Assembly: GCF_900101745.1 (NCBI RefSeq) | Contig: NZ_FNAD01000014.1 | Coordinates: 1 to 64,000, forward strand | Length of the DNA stretch: 64,000 bases | From: Glycomyces harbinensis | GTDB lineage: Bacteria > Actinomycetota > Actinomycetes > Mycobacteriales > Micromonosporaceae | Direction: 5' to 3' | Shown: positions 25,167-34,217 of the stretch, one piece after another | Position numbering within the stretch: the first letter of the stretch is position 1 | Layout: each line of letters begins with the position of its first letter | Made by a program: the position numbers and the translations under genes | The notes under the pieces: generated by a model | Database searches by the model: none | What the model was told of the DNA's origin: nothing | What the model saw: only the letters and a program-made list of their open reading frames with translations

Positions 25167-25524
25167 GCTGCCGGGATCATTCGGGCAGTGGGGAACCGGC
25201 CGTTTCGAGGCGGGACACCGGCAGAACAGCGGCAGGAAAGCCCCGCCGAATCCCCGAACGAGCCCTGCCCGACAACGTGCCCACGGCAACCTGACGCCGT
25301 CCGGCGATCACGCGGCCCACGGGGCGGAGAACCGGGAAATGGCTGCCAGACATCGGAATCCCTCCCGCCCGCGACCGCCCGGAGACCGCCCCGATCATCA
25401 TCCCGATCGCCGATTACAGCTCGATTACACCCGCCTCGCCCCCGTCCTCGGCATCGAACGGCGGCCTGCAGTTCTGCACTAGCTTGGACCGCGATACGTA
25501 CTCCTCTGCGAGGGCGGTGAACGA

Positions 25525-28500
25525 GTGCAGGCACGCGCGGGCACGCTGCAATTCCGAGTGCTGGGTCCGATCGAGGTGACGCTGGACGGCCAGCCGCTCC
25601 TGCTCCGCGCGCCGTTGCAGCGCAAACTCCTGGCGGCCCTGCTGGCCGGCGCCGGACAGGCCGTCCCGGTCGACGCGCTCACCGACGCGCTCTGGGCGGA
25701 CCTGCCGCCCGACCAGGCACGGAAGGCCCTCCTGGTCTGCCTGCACCGGTTGCGGCGCGCCCTCCTCGATCCGCAGCGGATCACCCTCGAGCCCGCCGGC
25801 TACCGCCTCGGCGTGACACCGGACGACCTCGACGCCGCCGCCTTCGGCGAACTGACCGCCGCGGCGAGGCGGGAGCGCTGCGCGGGAAGGTTCGAGAAGT
25901 CGACCGTCATCTACGCGCAGGCGGTGCGGCTGTGGCGAGGCCCCGCCTACGCGGACATGTCCGACATCGACCTGATCGCCGCGGAAGCCGACCGGCTCAA
26001 CGAAGAACGGCTGCTCGCCCGCCAGGAACTCCTCCAGATCCAGCTCGATCAGGGCCTGCACGCCTCGGTGATCGGGGACCTCGAAGCGCTCGCCCGCGAA
26101 CACCCCTTCCGCGAGCAGCTGATCGCCCTGCGAATGCTCGCGCTGCACCGCTCCGGACGGCAGGCCGAAGCGCTGCAGGTGTACCGCGAGAGCCGGAAGA
26201 TCCTGAGCGAGGAGCTGGGCATCGACCCCGGGCGGCTGCTCCAGCGCGTGCACGAAGCGGTCCTGCACAACGACGAGCGCCTCGCCTCGGTCGCGACCGA
26301 GAGCCTCGACGGCACCTGGGTCCCCCTCGCCGAACCCCGGATCGAGGCCGCCGCCGTCACCCCTCGCGAACTGCCCGCGGACGTCATCGGATTCACCGGC
26401 CGCGACAGCGAACTGCGCGAACTGGAATCGGCGCGACTGGGCCAGGAGGAGGAAGGGATTCCGGCCTCGCCCGTCGTCGTCATCTCGGGCATGGCGGGCG
26501 TCGGCAAGACCGCGTCGGCGGTGCACTGGGCCCACCGCATCGCGGACGACTACCCCGACGGGCAGCTGTACCTCAGCCTGCGCGGATACTCCGCGCTCCC
26601 CGCACTCCAACCGATCGAGGCGCTGACCGCGATGCTCCGGTCGCTCGGCCTCGACAGCGACCAGGTGCCCGGCGAAACCGACGAGGCGGCCGCCCGACTG
26701 CGGACCGAGACGGCCGGAAAGCGGATGCTCATCCTCCTCGACAACGCCGAGACGGCCGGGCAGGTCCTCCCGCTGCTCCCGGGAGGCCCGCGCTCGCTGG
26801 TGATCGTGACGAGCCGGCACCGACTCGGCGACCTCATCGCACGGCACGGCGCCTTCCTCCTCGACCTGGAGCCCCTGACACCGGACGAGGCGACCCGCCT
26901 GCTGAAGTCCCTGCTGCGTATCCCCCGGTCCTCCGACCGCCCGGAACTGGGCGAACTGGCCCGCAGCAGCGGCTACCTGCCGCTGGCCCTGCGCATCGCG
27001 GCCGCGAACCGGGCCGGAGGACACCTGGTGGTGCCCGTCGGCGACGGACCGCACGCCGCACTCAAGGCCACCTTCGACGGCTCCTACCAATCCCTGCCGG
27101 ACGACGCGCGCCACCTGCTCCGGCTCCTGGGCATCGTCCCGGTCCGGTCCCTCGCCGTCGAGGCCGCGACCGTGCTCGCGGACCTGTCCGCGTCCGCGAC
27201 CGAGCGAGCGGTCGAACAGCTCGCCCACGCGCACATGGTCAACCGGGACGGACGCGGCCGGCTCTATCTCCACGATCTCATCAGGGACTACGCGAACGAC
27301 CTGGTCGAAGCCGAGGATCCCGCGCGAGTCGACGCCCTCGGGCGCCTCTTCGACTGGTACCTCGACACGGCCGACGCGGCCTGCGACATCCGGTATCCGC
27401 GCTACGCCAGGCTCTCGACCCGCGACAGGTCCGGCGCCCCTCCGTCGATCGGCGACGAGGCACAGGCCGTGCAATGGCTCGACGACGAGCGGGAGAACCT
27501 CGTCGCCGTCGCGCGGTACGCCGGCGAGAACGGTTTCGGCTCAGTGGCCTGGGGACTCGCCGACACGCTCCGCGCCCACGGCTGGATGGAGATGAGCGCC
27601 GCGGACTTCCTCGCGCTCGGACGGTCGGCGCTGAACGGCGCGTTGGCGGAAGCGAGCCTCCCCGGCGAGGCGGTGGCCGAACTCTGCATGTCCACCGCGT
27701 ACATCAAAGCCCGCGACTTCACCGACGTGGTCCGCCACGCCGAACGCGCCATCGAGCGGACGCACCTGGTCGGCTGGGACGCCGGACTCGCGTCGGCGCA
27801 CCACGACCTGACCCTCGCCTGCTGGAACCTCGGACGACTGCGGACCGCGATCGAACACGGCGAGATGGCGCTCGCCATGAACCGCGCCCTCGGCAGGACG
27901 CGCGCCGTCAGCGTCAACCTCGGGGCGCTGGCAGTCGTCCACGGCGACATGGGGAGCCTGCGGATCGAGGCGCGGCTGCTCGCGGAAGCGCTCGAGTTGG
28001 CCGAGGGCACCGACGACGCCGCCCTGCAGGCGTCGCACCTGCGGCGGCTCGCCTCGGTGTCGATCCGCCAGGGCTCGGTGGAGGCGGCTGAGGCGTACCT
28101 GGACCGGGTCATGAAGATCGACATGAACGCGGGAGAACGGGAACTCAGCTCCGATACGGCCGAATACCTCTCGCAGCTCCACACCGCCAAGGGGAACCAC
28201 GACGACGCGCTGGTCTACGCGGACATGGTCGTCGGCCAGGCGGACCTGCGGGGCGACAGGATGAGCAAGGCGATCGGGCTGACCGCGGTCGCCGTGGCCC
28301 TCAACCGGCTCGAACGCCACGAGGGGGCGGTGGCCGCCGCCGCGCAGGCGCTGCGCGTGATGAACGACGAACTGACGGGCGTCAGGATCAACGCCCTCAT
28401 CGAGCGTGCCATCGGCAGGATCGGGCTCGACGAGGTCGACGCCGCCGAGGCGGACGCGCGATCGCTGCTCGGACTGGCGAGGGAGTACGGATACCGGACC

Positions 28501-28767
28501 AGCGAGGGCACGGCGCTCAATCTCCTGGCCGAAGTGCGGCTCCGCCGGGGCGCGGCGGGCGAGGCCCGCGAGCTCGCCGGACAGGCCCTCGACCGGCACC
28601 GGACCTCCGGCCACCGCACGGGCGAGTCGTGGTCGCTCTGGGTCCTGGGATCGGCCGCGCGGCACGAAGGCGATGCCGCGGCGGCCCGCCGGCACTGGCG
28701 CGAAGTCGAGGAGATCTACGCCGCGATGGGCGCGCCGGTGCCGGCGAGGTTCAAGCGGGACGCCTGA
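25525..28767 (+). CDS. SARP/AfsR-type regulator: OmpR wHTH-BTAD-NB-ARC-TPR
   Basis: The protein has 1080 residues and a GTG start. An OmpR-like winged helix lies at 8-100 (FRVLGPIEVTLDGQPL, ending ITLEPAGYRLGV). A bacterial transcriptional activation domain follows at about 105-255 (YAQAVRLWRGPAYADM, then YRESRKILSEELGIDPGRLLQ). The NB-ARC ATPase (about 290-620) has P-loop GMAGVGKTAS and Walker B RMLILLDNAE. From about 700 to the end there are TPR-like helical repeats. This is the large AfsR/SARP layout used to switch on specialised metabolism or development. No biosynthetic cluster adjoins it, so it is an orphan here. It is convergent with a small lipoprotein gene 4 bases after its stop. Confidence 0.92.
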   Translation: MQARAGTLQFRVLGPIEVTLDGQPLLLRAPLQRKLLAALLAGAGQAVPVDALTDALWADLPPDQARKALLVCLHRLRRALLDPQRITLEPAGYRLGVTPDDLDAAAFGELTAAARRERCAGRFEKSTVIYAQAVRLWRGPAYADMSDIDLIAAEADRLNEERLLARQELLQIQLDQGLHASVIGDLEALAREHPFREQLIALRMLALHRSGRQAEALQVYRESRKILSEELGIDPGRLLQRVHEAVLHNDERLASVATESLDGTWVPLAEPRIEAAAVTPRELPADVIGFTGRDSELRELESARLGQEEEGIPASPVVVISGMAGVGKTASAVHWAHRIADDYPDGQLYLSLRGYSALPALQPIEALTAMLRSLGLDSDQVPGETDEAAARLRTETAGKRMLILLDNAETAGQVLPLLPGGPRSLVIVTSRHRLGDLIARHGAFLLDLEPLTPDEATRLLKSLLRIPRSSDRPELGELARSSGYLPLALRIAAANRAGGHLVVPVGDGPHAALKATFDGSYQSLPDDARHLLRLLGIVPVRSLAVEAATVLADLSASATERAVEQLAHAHMVNRDGRGRLYLHDLIRDYANDLVEAEDPARVDALGRLFDWYLDTADAACDIRYPRYARLSTRDRSGAPPSIGDEAQAVQWLDDERENLVAVARYAGENGFGSVAWGLADTLRAHGWMEMSAADFLALGRSALNGALAEASLPGEAVAELCMSTAYIKARDFTDVVRHAERAIERTHLVGWDAGLASAHHDLTLACWNLGRLRTAIEHGEMALAMNRALGRTRAVSVNLGALAVVHGDMGSLRIEARLLAEALELAEGTDDAALQASHLRRLASVSIRQGSVEAAEAYLDRVMKIDMNAGERELSSDTAEYLSQLHTAKGNHDDALVYADMVVGQADLRGDRMSKAIGLTAVAVALNRLERHEGAVAAAAQALRVMNDELTGVRINALIERAIGRIGLDEVDAAEADARSLLGLAREYGYRTSEGTALNLLAEVRLRRGAAGEARELAGQALDRHRTSGHRTGESWSLWVLGSAARHEGDAAAARRHWREVEEIYAAMGAPVPARFKRDA

Positions 28768-28771
28768 GCCG

Positions 28772-29233
28772 CTACTCGTCCTCCAGCGTGGGGCCGACGT
28801 CGGCGGCCTCGATGATGATGCCGGCGATCTCGCCGGCCGGGTCGCTGCCGACGAATCCTCCGTTGCCGTTGGACACCTGGTCGTCCCCAGTGGTCAGCGA
28901 CCAGAGGTAATCCGGCACGACCGTCGTCCCGGCCATGTCGTTGTCGGGGTCCACGGGAAAGTCGGGGGCGTCGACCAACTCGTCGATGCGCCGGACCTGC
29001 TCCTCGGTCAGCACCCCCGCATCCGTCTCGGTGCCGGTGCGCTGCCACGAACCGTCCGAGGCGACCTCGACCGTCGCCTCCATGACGACCTCCAGGCCGT
29101 CGTCGTACTCGGTGACGGACAACGTCATCTCGGGCATGGTCGGGGGTGAGTCGGCGGCCGCGCTTTCGTCCGGCTGCTGCCCGCAGGCGCTGAGCAGAAG
29201 GACGGTCGCGGCGAGCAAGGAGAATTTCAACAT
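28772..29233 (-). CDS. Small hypothetical lipoprotein
   Basis: The protein has 153 residues. A lipoprotein signal with lipobox LLSAC (Cys17) precedes an acidic Ser/Ala/Asp-rich stretch and a compact beta-rich domain (MTLSVTEYDDGLEVVMEATVEV, then GVLTEEQVRRIDELVDAPDF). The domain recalls small actinobacterial lipoproteins with a DUF-type alpha/beta fold, but I do not recognise the family. It is on the outer face of the membrane by prediction. The stop is only 4 bases from the stop of the convergent SARP gene. Confidence 0.8.
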   Translation of the reverse strand: MLKFSLLAATVLLLSACGQQPDESAAADSPPTMPEMTLSVTEYDDGLEVVMEATVEVASDGSWQRTGTETDAGVLTEEQVRRIDELVDAPDFPVDPDNDMAGTTVVPDYLWSLTTGDDQVSNGNGGFVGSDPAGEIAGIIIEAADVGPTLEDE

Positions 29234-29499
29234 GCGCCTGAGACGTGCCCGGCGCGACTACGGTTCCCGACTCGCCCATATTGTCGGTATCGGCAAGGCG
29301 CAGGCCGGGGGAGGACCGTGATCGAGCAGGACCGCGCCGGTGTTCGCCGGCCTCCGGCGCTCTTCCCCCCGGCTCCCGGGCCACGATTCTCGCCTCCGCC
29401 GCGACGGAGCGGTCTCGGGCCGGCGGGCGGGTGGCGACCCGTCCCTACACTGGGCAAGTTTCTTCGTCAGTGCCCGGCAGGAAAGCGAATGACACCACC

Positions 29500-30795
29500 A
29501 TGAGAATCAGAGCACTACTGTGCTGCCTCGGCGCCTCCGGACTGCTCCTGAGCGCGGCGTGCGGCGAGGCCGCCGGCACCATCGACGAGCCCTCGGAGGA
29601 GGCCCCGACCTCCTCCGAGGCGGCCGAGCAGGCGATCGACGCCGAAGCGTTCGACCCGCCCATGCAGTTCGACACCGGAGCCGGCGTCCCGCTCCCCCCG
29701 GAGGCCGGTGCCGGCAACATCAACCTGGCCGGCAACGCCGTCCAGCCGCTTCCAGTGGTCCTCTCCGGTACGAAGGCGTTCATCGCCTCGGCGAACCAGC
29801 TCCAGATCGTCGACACCCGCAACGCCGAGGTCCTGCCCGCGATCGTCCCCCAGTCCGGCACCCCGATGGACCCGGCGACCGTCGTGTTCGCGGGCGACAA
29901 CCCGATCGAGGCCCCGATCGTCGTGAACCTCGACGGCAAGGACCTCGTGGTGGTGCCGTTCCTGACCACGGGCGAAGCCGTGGGCACCGCGGTGGCGCAC
30001 CAGAGCCTCGAAGTGATCGCAGTGGACCCGGCCACCGGCGAGCAGGTGTTCAGCGTGGTGCACGAACTGCCGATCGGCGAGGGCGACGTCGACGGCCGCT
30101 ACGACAACGCCGTGGTCAAGGGCGAGACCGGCGGCATCGTCGTGGTCGACCTCGAGATCTACGGGTCGTACACCGTCGCAGTGGACCTGAACGCGCAGGC
30201 CGTGGCGTGGGAGAGCGCCTTCGCGACCCAGGCGGTCTCGGGCGACACCGTGGTCGGCATCCCCGGCGACGACGAGCTCAACCGGCACCACAGCGGTCTC
30301 GCGATCGCGGACGGCACGGTCAAGTGGGACGACCCGGAGTTCGGCTACATCGACCTGCGCCCGGCCGGATCGAAGTACGTGTTCGGCTTCGGCGGCTGGG
30401 ACCGGATCGACGGCGGCCTCTTCCTGGTCGAGGCCGCGACCGGCGCGGTGACGAGCCTGGAAGCCGAGGAGCGCGACTCGGGGATGTGCCGGTTCGACGG
30501 GCAGACGACCCTGGTCTGCACCGACACCTGGGGCTGGCTCGGGGCCGTGAACAGCGAGACCGGCGAGTTCCTGTGGCAGCGCGAGCCGTCCGCGGACCGC
30601 GCCGGCGTCGGGATCACCGCCGTCTGGCACGGTGCCGTCTACGGCACCACCGAGAACGGCCCGGTCGTCCTCGACGCGCTCACCGGTGAGGACGCCGAGA
30701 CCGCGCCCGGGATCGCCCCGTGGGTGCTCAACGAGTACGTCGGCATCGCCCAGGACCCGAACAGCGGCGTCTCCGCCTACCCCGCCATCGGATAG
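29500..30795 (+). CDS. PQQ-like beta-propeller lipoprotein
   Basis: The protein has 431 residues. A lipoprotein signal with lipobox LLSAAC (about Cys21) is followed by a low-complexity Glu/Ser spacer and a beta-propeller. Blades repeat patterns such as LVVVPFLTTG, LEVIAVDPATGEQVFSV, YTVAVDLNAQAVAWES, GLFLVEAATGAVTSLE and WLGAVNSETGEFLWQRE, as in PQQ-like / pyrrolo-quinoline repeat proteins. No catalytic residues are evident, so a binding or assembly role is likelier than a dehydrogenase. The ATG at 29500 begins a signal peptide; the in-frame sequence before it is non-coding in character. A hairpin terminator follows at 30803. Confidence 0.82.
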   Translation: MRIRALLCCLGASGLLLSAACGEAAGTIDEPSEEAPTSSEAAEQAIDAEAFDPPMQFDTGAGVPLPPEAGAGNINLAGNAVQPLPVVLSGTKAFIASANQLQIVDTRNAEVLPAIVPQSGTPMDPATVVFAGDNPIEAPIVVNLDGKDLVVVPFLTTGEAVGTAVAHQSLEVIAVDPATGEQVFSVVHELPIGEGDVDGRYDNAVVKGETGGIVVVDLEIYGSYTVAVDLNAQAVAWESAFATQAVSGDTVVGIPGDDELNRHHSGLAIADGTVKWDDPEFGYIDLRPAGSKYVFGFGGWDRIDGGLFLVEAATGAVTSLEAEERDSGMCRFDGQTTLVCTDTWGWLGAVNSETGEFLWQREPSADRAGVGITAVWHGAVYGTTENGPVVLDALTGEDAETAPGIAPWVLNEYVGIAQDPNSGVSAYPAIG

Positions 30796-30802
30796 CACAC
30801 GA

Positions 30803-30833
30803 TCCGGGGCACGGCTCGCAGCCGTGTCCCGGA
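30803..30833. terminator. Terminator between convergent genes
   Basis: TCCGGGGCACGGCT and AGCCGTGTCCCGGA form a 14-bp stem (one G-U) with a 3-base loop, followed by CACCCCTT. It lies between the propeller lipoprotein and the DUF1905 gene. Confidence 0.75.
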
Positions 30834-30861
30834 CACCCCTTCAGCGCGGCGACCGCGCTGG

Positions 30862-31143
30862 TCAGTTCAGGCGCTGCGTGAGGTGCACGTCGACCTCGTC
30901 GCCGTCGCCCTTGCCGATCCGCTTGCGGATCGCGGCCGTGACGGGGAGCTTGTGGGTCCCGTCGCCCAGGGCCATGAACGCGCCCCGGAACGGGACGCCG
31001 TCGATGGTGCCCTCCACTTTGACCAGGCCTCGGGTGCCGAACACCGCGGCCGAGTCGGGCAGTTGGACACAGGTCCAGGTGTCTCCGGGCCGGACTTTGC
31101 CGAGGGTGGAGCTGAACTGGATGTCGAGCGGTCCTGCGGGCAT
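30862..31143 (-). CDS. DUF1905 domain protein
   Basis: The 93-residue cytosolic protein matches the small beta-barrel DUF1905 family: IQFSSTLGKVRPGDTWTCVQLPDSAA at the start, then KVEGTIDGVPFRGAFMALGDGTHKLPVTAAIRKRIGKGDGDEVDVHL. No biochemical role is established for the family. It is a stand-alone domain here rather than fused to YdeI. It follows a DUF1761 gene on the same strand with a 24-base gap, so the two may be co-transcribed from the TetR-controlled promoter. Confidence 0.85.
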   Translation of the reverse strand: MPAGPLDIQFSSTLGKVRPGDTWTCVQLPDSAAVFGTRGLVKVEGTIDGVPFRGAFMALGDGTHKLPVTAAIRKRIGKGDGDEVDVHLTQRLN

Positions 31144-31167
31144 GGCGCCTCCTTCGATTGACGCAGC

Positions 31168-31545
31168 TTAGGCGAGCAGGCCGACGAGCGCGCCGATCAC
31201 GGCCAGTTTCACGACCCAGTCGAGCGCGTGGATCGCGGCGAGCGCGACGGGGGTGCCCTCGTGCACGACGGCGCCGGTGAGGATGGCCGTCGGGAGCACG
31301 CCGAGCGCCAGCCCGAGCAGCGCCCCGGCGCCGACCCCGTCCCACCCGGCCGCCTGCATGAGGCCGGCGATCAGGCACGCCGCGACGAGACTGCGCGCGA
31401 CGACCGCGCCCATCTGGACGACCGTCGGCAGGCCGGGACGCGGCGTGCTGTGGCGCCCCACGTAAGCGGCGACCGGCGGTGCGGCGTACAAAGCAGCGCT
31501 CCAGACGAACGAGACGATCGTGGCGGTCGCGACGGCGAGGATCAT
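31168..31545 (-). CDS. DUF1761-family membrane protein
   Basis: The 125-residue protein has four predicted membrane helices (ILAVATATIVSFVWSAALY, VVQMGAVVARSLVAACLIAGLM, GALLGLALGVLPTAILTGAVVHEG, AIHALDWVVKLAVIGALVGLL). The arrangement, with the short Trp-containing first helix and the HALDW motif before the last one, is that of DUF1761. Function unknown. The start codon is 12 bases from a perfect TetR-type palindrome, so it is very likely the target of the divergent TetR regulator. Confidence 0.85.
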   Translation of the reverse strand: MILAVATATIVSFVWSAALYAAPPVAAYVGRHSTPRPGLPTVVQMGAVVARSLVAACLIAGLMQAAGWDGVGAGALLGLALGVLPTAILTGAVVHEGTPVALAAIHALDWVVKLAVIGALVGLLA

Positions 31546-31556
31546 GGCGGACTCCT

Positions 31557-31576
31557 TCAGTACTTACTAGTACTGA
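31557..31576. promoter_or_regulatory. TetR-type palindromic operator
   Basis: TCAGTACT-TACT-AGTACTGA, 8-bp half sites with a 4-base spacer, all matching. It lies between the divergent DUF1761 and TetR genes. A further AGTACT half-site follows near 31608, just before the TetR ATG. Confidence 0.75.
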
Positions 31577-31624
31577 AATACGCTAGCCCTCGTTTTCAGT
31601 CCCGTCAAGTACTAAAATGAAGGC

Positions 31625-32260
31625 ATGACGAACGCCGCCCGCCGCCGAGGCCGCCCGCCCGGCAAGACCGGACCCGACCTCATCGCCGCCGCCCGCGAAG
31701 TGTTCCTCGAATCCGGTTACGGCGCAGCGACCATGGACGCGGTCGCCGCACGGGCGCAGATCTCGAAGGCCTCGCTCTACCGCGAGCACCCCTCCAAGGA
31801 CGCGCTGTTCGCCGCGGTCGTCCGCGCCTGGGCGGAGGCCGGGCGCGACGCCATGCGGCCGCACCTGGAGCGGCTCGCGGCGGGCGAGGACACCCGGGCG
31901 GACCTGATCGATCTGGCCGAGGTCATGCGCATGGGCGTCCTCAGCCGCGACGTGCTGGGCATGCGGCGCCTGGTCACCGCCGAGGCCCGGCGCCTCCCGG
32001 AGGTGGCGGCGAGCTACCTGGAGGAGAGTTGGGACCGCAACATCCGCGCGCTCGCGGCGGCCCTCCAGGACCTGGGCGAGCGGGGGCGGCTCACGATTCC
32101 CGATCCGCTCGTCGCGGCCGACCAGTTGACCTGGCTCGTGATCGGCTCGCCCCTCAACCGGCTGCTCCTGACCGACGCCGACGGCGTCGCGGCGCCCGCC
32201 GCTCCGGTCGCCGACGCCGTGGACCTCTTCCTGGCCGGCTACGGGCCTTCGGGCCGTTGA
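31625..32260 (+). CDS. TetR-family transcriptional regulator
   Basis: The protein has 211 residues. The N-terminal DNA-binding domain has the pattern LIAAAREVFLESGYGAATMDAVAARAQISKASLYREHPSKDALFAAVV (about 20-68), preceded by the basic arm RRRGRPPGK. The C-terminal ligand domain resembles TetR_C group members with AefR-like features (LLTDADGVAAP tail). The ligand is unknown. It is divergent from DUF1761 with a perfect palindrome between the genes. Its 3' end overlaps the convergent membrane-protein gene by 22 bases. Confidence 0.92.
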   Translation: MTNAARRRGRPPGKTGPDLIAAAREVFLESGYGAATMDAVAARAQISKASLYREHPSKDALFAAVVRAWAEAGRDAMRPHLERLAAGEDTRADLIDLAEVMRMGVLSRDVLGMRRLVTAEARRLPEVAASYLEESWDRNIRALAAALQDLGERGRLTIPDPLVAADQLTWLVIGSPLNRLLLTDADGVAAPAAPVADAVDLFLAGYGPSGR

Positions 32261-32949
32261 CCGGTCCCCGTCGAGTCGAGCGGGGCGGCGTCGAACACCT
32301 TGAAGTCGCTGTAGCTGACGATGCTCTTGGCCCTCAGGCTTTTCAGCACCCGTCGGCGGACCGCGAGGAGCACGTCGACCTCCTCGGGCGACAGCGCCTT
32401 CACATCGACCGCCGGCGGCTTCACCGTGGTGCGGAACCGGTAGTCGCCGACGATCGCGCCGATCGCGACGATGAGCATGACGGCGCACGGGGCGGCCAGC
32501 AGCCACCGCGGCGCCGCCTCGAAGTCCCGCGCGAAGATCGAGCCGATCGACACCACCGCGATGACCGCGATCATCACCGAGATGCCGCACAAGGTGCGGT
32601 CCCACTGCCGGTACGGCGTCAGCGCCCACGGGACGTAGAGTCCGGCCACCACGGCGCAGCCGAAGGCCGTTCCGACGTACACGATCGGGACCAGCGCCAC
32701 GCCGTCGACGCCGGTGACCAGGCAGAGTCCCAGTGTCACCGCCGCCATCAGGCCGATGATGACGACGGAGTACAGCAGGCCGCCGAACACCCGGCCCAGC
32801 GCCGAGCGCCGGGTCCACCGGCTCGCCATGTGCAGTTCGATGTAGGCGTAATCGAGGACGACGCGGTTCAACTCGCCGATATCGAACGTTCCGAACCCCG
32901 GGTGGATCGTCGCCCACTCCAAGGGCTGTATCGCCGCGGCTTTCGGCAT
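32239..32949 (-). CDS. Multi-pass membrane protein, paralogue B of a tandem pair
   Basis: The protein has 236 residues. A 50-residue cytosolic N-terminus (IHPGFGTFDIGELNRVVLDYAYIELHMASRW) precedes four or five membrane helices and a cytosolic C-terminus (LSPEEVDVLLAVRRRVLKSLRAKSIVSYSDFKVFD). The layout repeats that of the upstream gene, whose C-terminus has ALKARNRLLEVVVHRGLVDLDEGDR at the matching place, so the two are likely diverged tandem duplicates. I do not recognise the family. A GGGAG ribosome site lies 6 bases before the ATG. The gene ends inside the convergent TetR gene. Confidence 0.75.
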   Translation of the reverse strand: MPKAAAIQPLEWATIHPGFGTFDIGELNRVVLDYAYIELHMASRWTRRSALGRVFGGLLYSVVIIGLMAAVTLGLCLVTGVDGVALVPIVYVGTAFGCAVVAGLYVPWALTPYRQWDRTLCGISVMIAVIAVVSIGSIFARDFEAAPRWLLAAPCAVMLIVAIGAIVGDYRFRTTVKPPAVDVKALSPEEVDVLLAVRRRVLKSLRAKSIVSYSDFKVFDAAPLDSTGTGQRPEGP

Positions 32950-33823
32950 CGGGAACTCCCACTCTCAGTAACGGTCGGCCGGTGATCTTGTCAGACTGGT
33001 CGAAGTCGCGCCATCCGACGTGGCGCCGCTCCAGCACCCGCCGCCACTCGCGCTCGTCGAGGCCGTCGAGTTCGGACCAGTACCCCAGCGGCATCTGGGC
33101 GACCCGGATCCGGTCGCCCTCGTCGAGGTCGACCAGCCCGCGGTGGACGACGACCTCCAGCAGCCGGTTGCGCGCCTTCAGCGCACGGTTACGCCGGTCC
33201 GAGCCGCGCGGCCCTCGGCGCGGCGGCTTGCGGCTCTTCGGGCGGCCTTCGGGTTTGGACCTCAGCTCCAGCACCAGCGTCACCGCCCCGATCAGCGCCG
33301 CCGCCGGCATCAGCAGCGTCAGCCATGTGCCGTCGGCTGAGGCGCTCGAGACCGCGAGGACGGCGAACGCGGCGACCGAGGCGAACACGGTGAGCCCGTT
33401 GAGGGCGAGCGTCAGAGGACTGCGGCGCCGCGTCTGCCACCACACGCTCAGGCCGGTGAAGGCGGCGACCACCGCGATCATGAACATGAACGACGCCGCC
33501 GAGAACCATTCGCGGGCGGTGCCCGCACTCTCCTGAGCGCTGCCGATCGCGACCAGCACGAGTCCGACCGCCGCCGCCCCTATGGTCGGCACCGCGAGTA
33601 CCGCGGCGACGACCCAGCCGACGATCCCGATGACGCGCACCATGAGCGAACCGGGGAGCGGCGGGTAGTCGCGGGCGAGCACCGCCGCCTCGGCCTCACC
33701 CCACCGGAAGGGCCGCGAGAACTCCGCGGTGCGGGCCCACCCGTCGACGGCGCCGCGCGCCCACTCGACCTCGGCCTGATCGACCTTGCGCGCCCACGCC
33801 GCCACCGATTTCGGAAGCTCCAT
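32950..33823 (-). CDS. Multi-pass membrane protein, paralogue A; no in-frame stop before the next gene
   Basis: ATG at 33823. The N-terminus (ELPKSVAAWARKVDQAEVEWARGAVDGWARTAEF) is cytosolic, followed by four membrane helices (VIGIVGWVVAAVLAVPTIGAAAVGLVLVAI, FMFMIAVVAAFTGLSVWW and two more) and a basic cytosolic tail ending near WRDFDQSDKITGRPLL at about 290 residues. No stop occurs where the paralogue begins. The frame runs through all of it, to a stop at 31583, as Arg/Gly-rich shadow sequence. One frame over, TTACTGA gives a stop exactly at the expected end, so a one-base indel (biological or sequencing) is the simplest explanation. Coordinates cover the credible part only. Confidence 0.6.
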
Positions 33824-34217
33824 TCCCACTCCTGTTCGAGACCGGCGCCGGCGGACGACCGCCGGAGCACCGGATGTTCGGATCCGCGCCGACACCCGCG
33901 ACGAACCGACCCGCCTGCAACACCGCGGGCAAGTCTATGAAGTCCATGCAAAAGCCTCGTACCGGTGCGAGCGGGCCGCCGCGGAGCCGTCAGGCGAGGG
34001 CCGAATCGACCAGCGCGGTCTGCCCGGCGGACGCCGGCGCCCAGTCCGGCACCGGCCCGAGCCCGTCGTCGAACGTCTCGACGCGCACCACCTGGCTCGA
34101 CGGTCAATGGTGCTCCGCCCGGGCATGTCTCGTTGCGCCGGTACCGTGCCGTACCGTTCCGTCGGAGACGATCGCGGCGGGCGGACCCCGCCGCCGGACG
34201 CGCACGGAGCTGATGCG
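33824..34217. other. Intergenic region with no recognised gene
   Basis: The region lies between divergent membrane-protein and DUF1232 genes. Open frames here have poor codon character. A short tandem-like stretch GTACCGTGCC/GTACCGTTCC lies near 34140-34160. I see no promoter that I can defend. Confidence 0.4.

Larger units (their letters stand above)
24969..25524. other. Long intergenic region between copper unit and SARP gene
   Basis: No convincing ORF. It contains divergent regulatory sequence: ATTGA-N6-TCAAT at 24988-25003 next to the copper unit, GTGGTC-N7-GACCAC at 25107-25125, and a 10-bp near-perfect inverted repeat at 25143-25166. G+C falls locally around 25125-25165. Confidence 0.5.

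Noticed and set aside
25414-27474. 686-residue minus-strand frame opposite the SARP gene
   Set aside because: Antisense shadow; SARP, NB-ARC and TPR features are on the plus strand.
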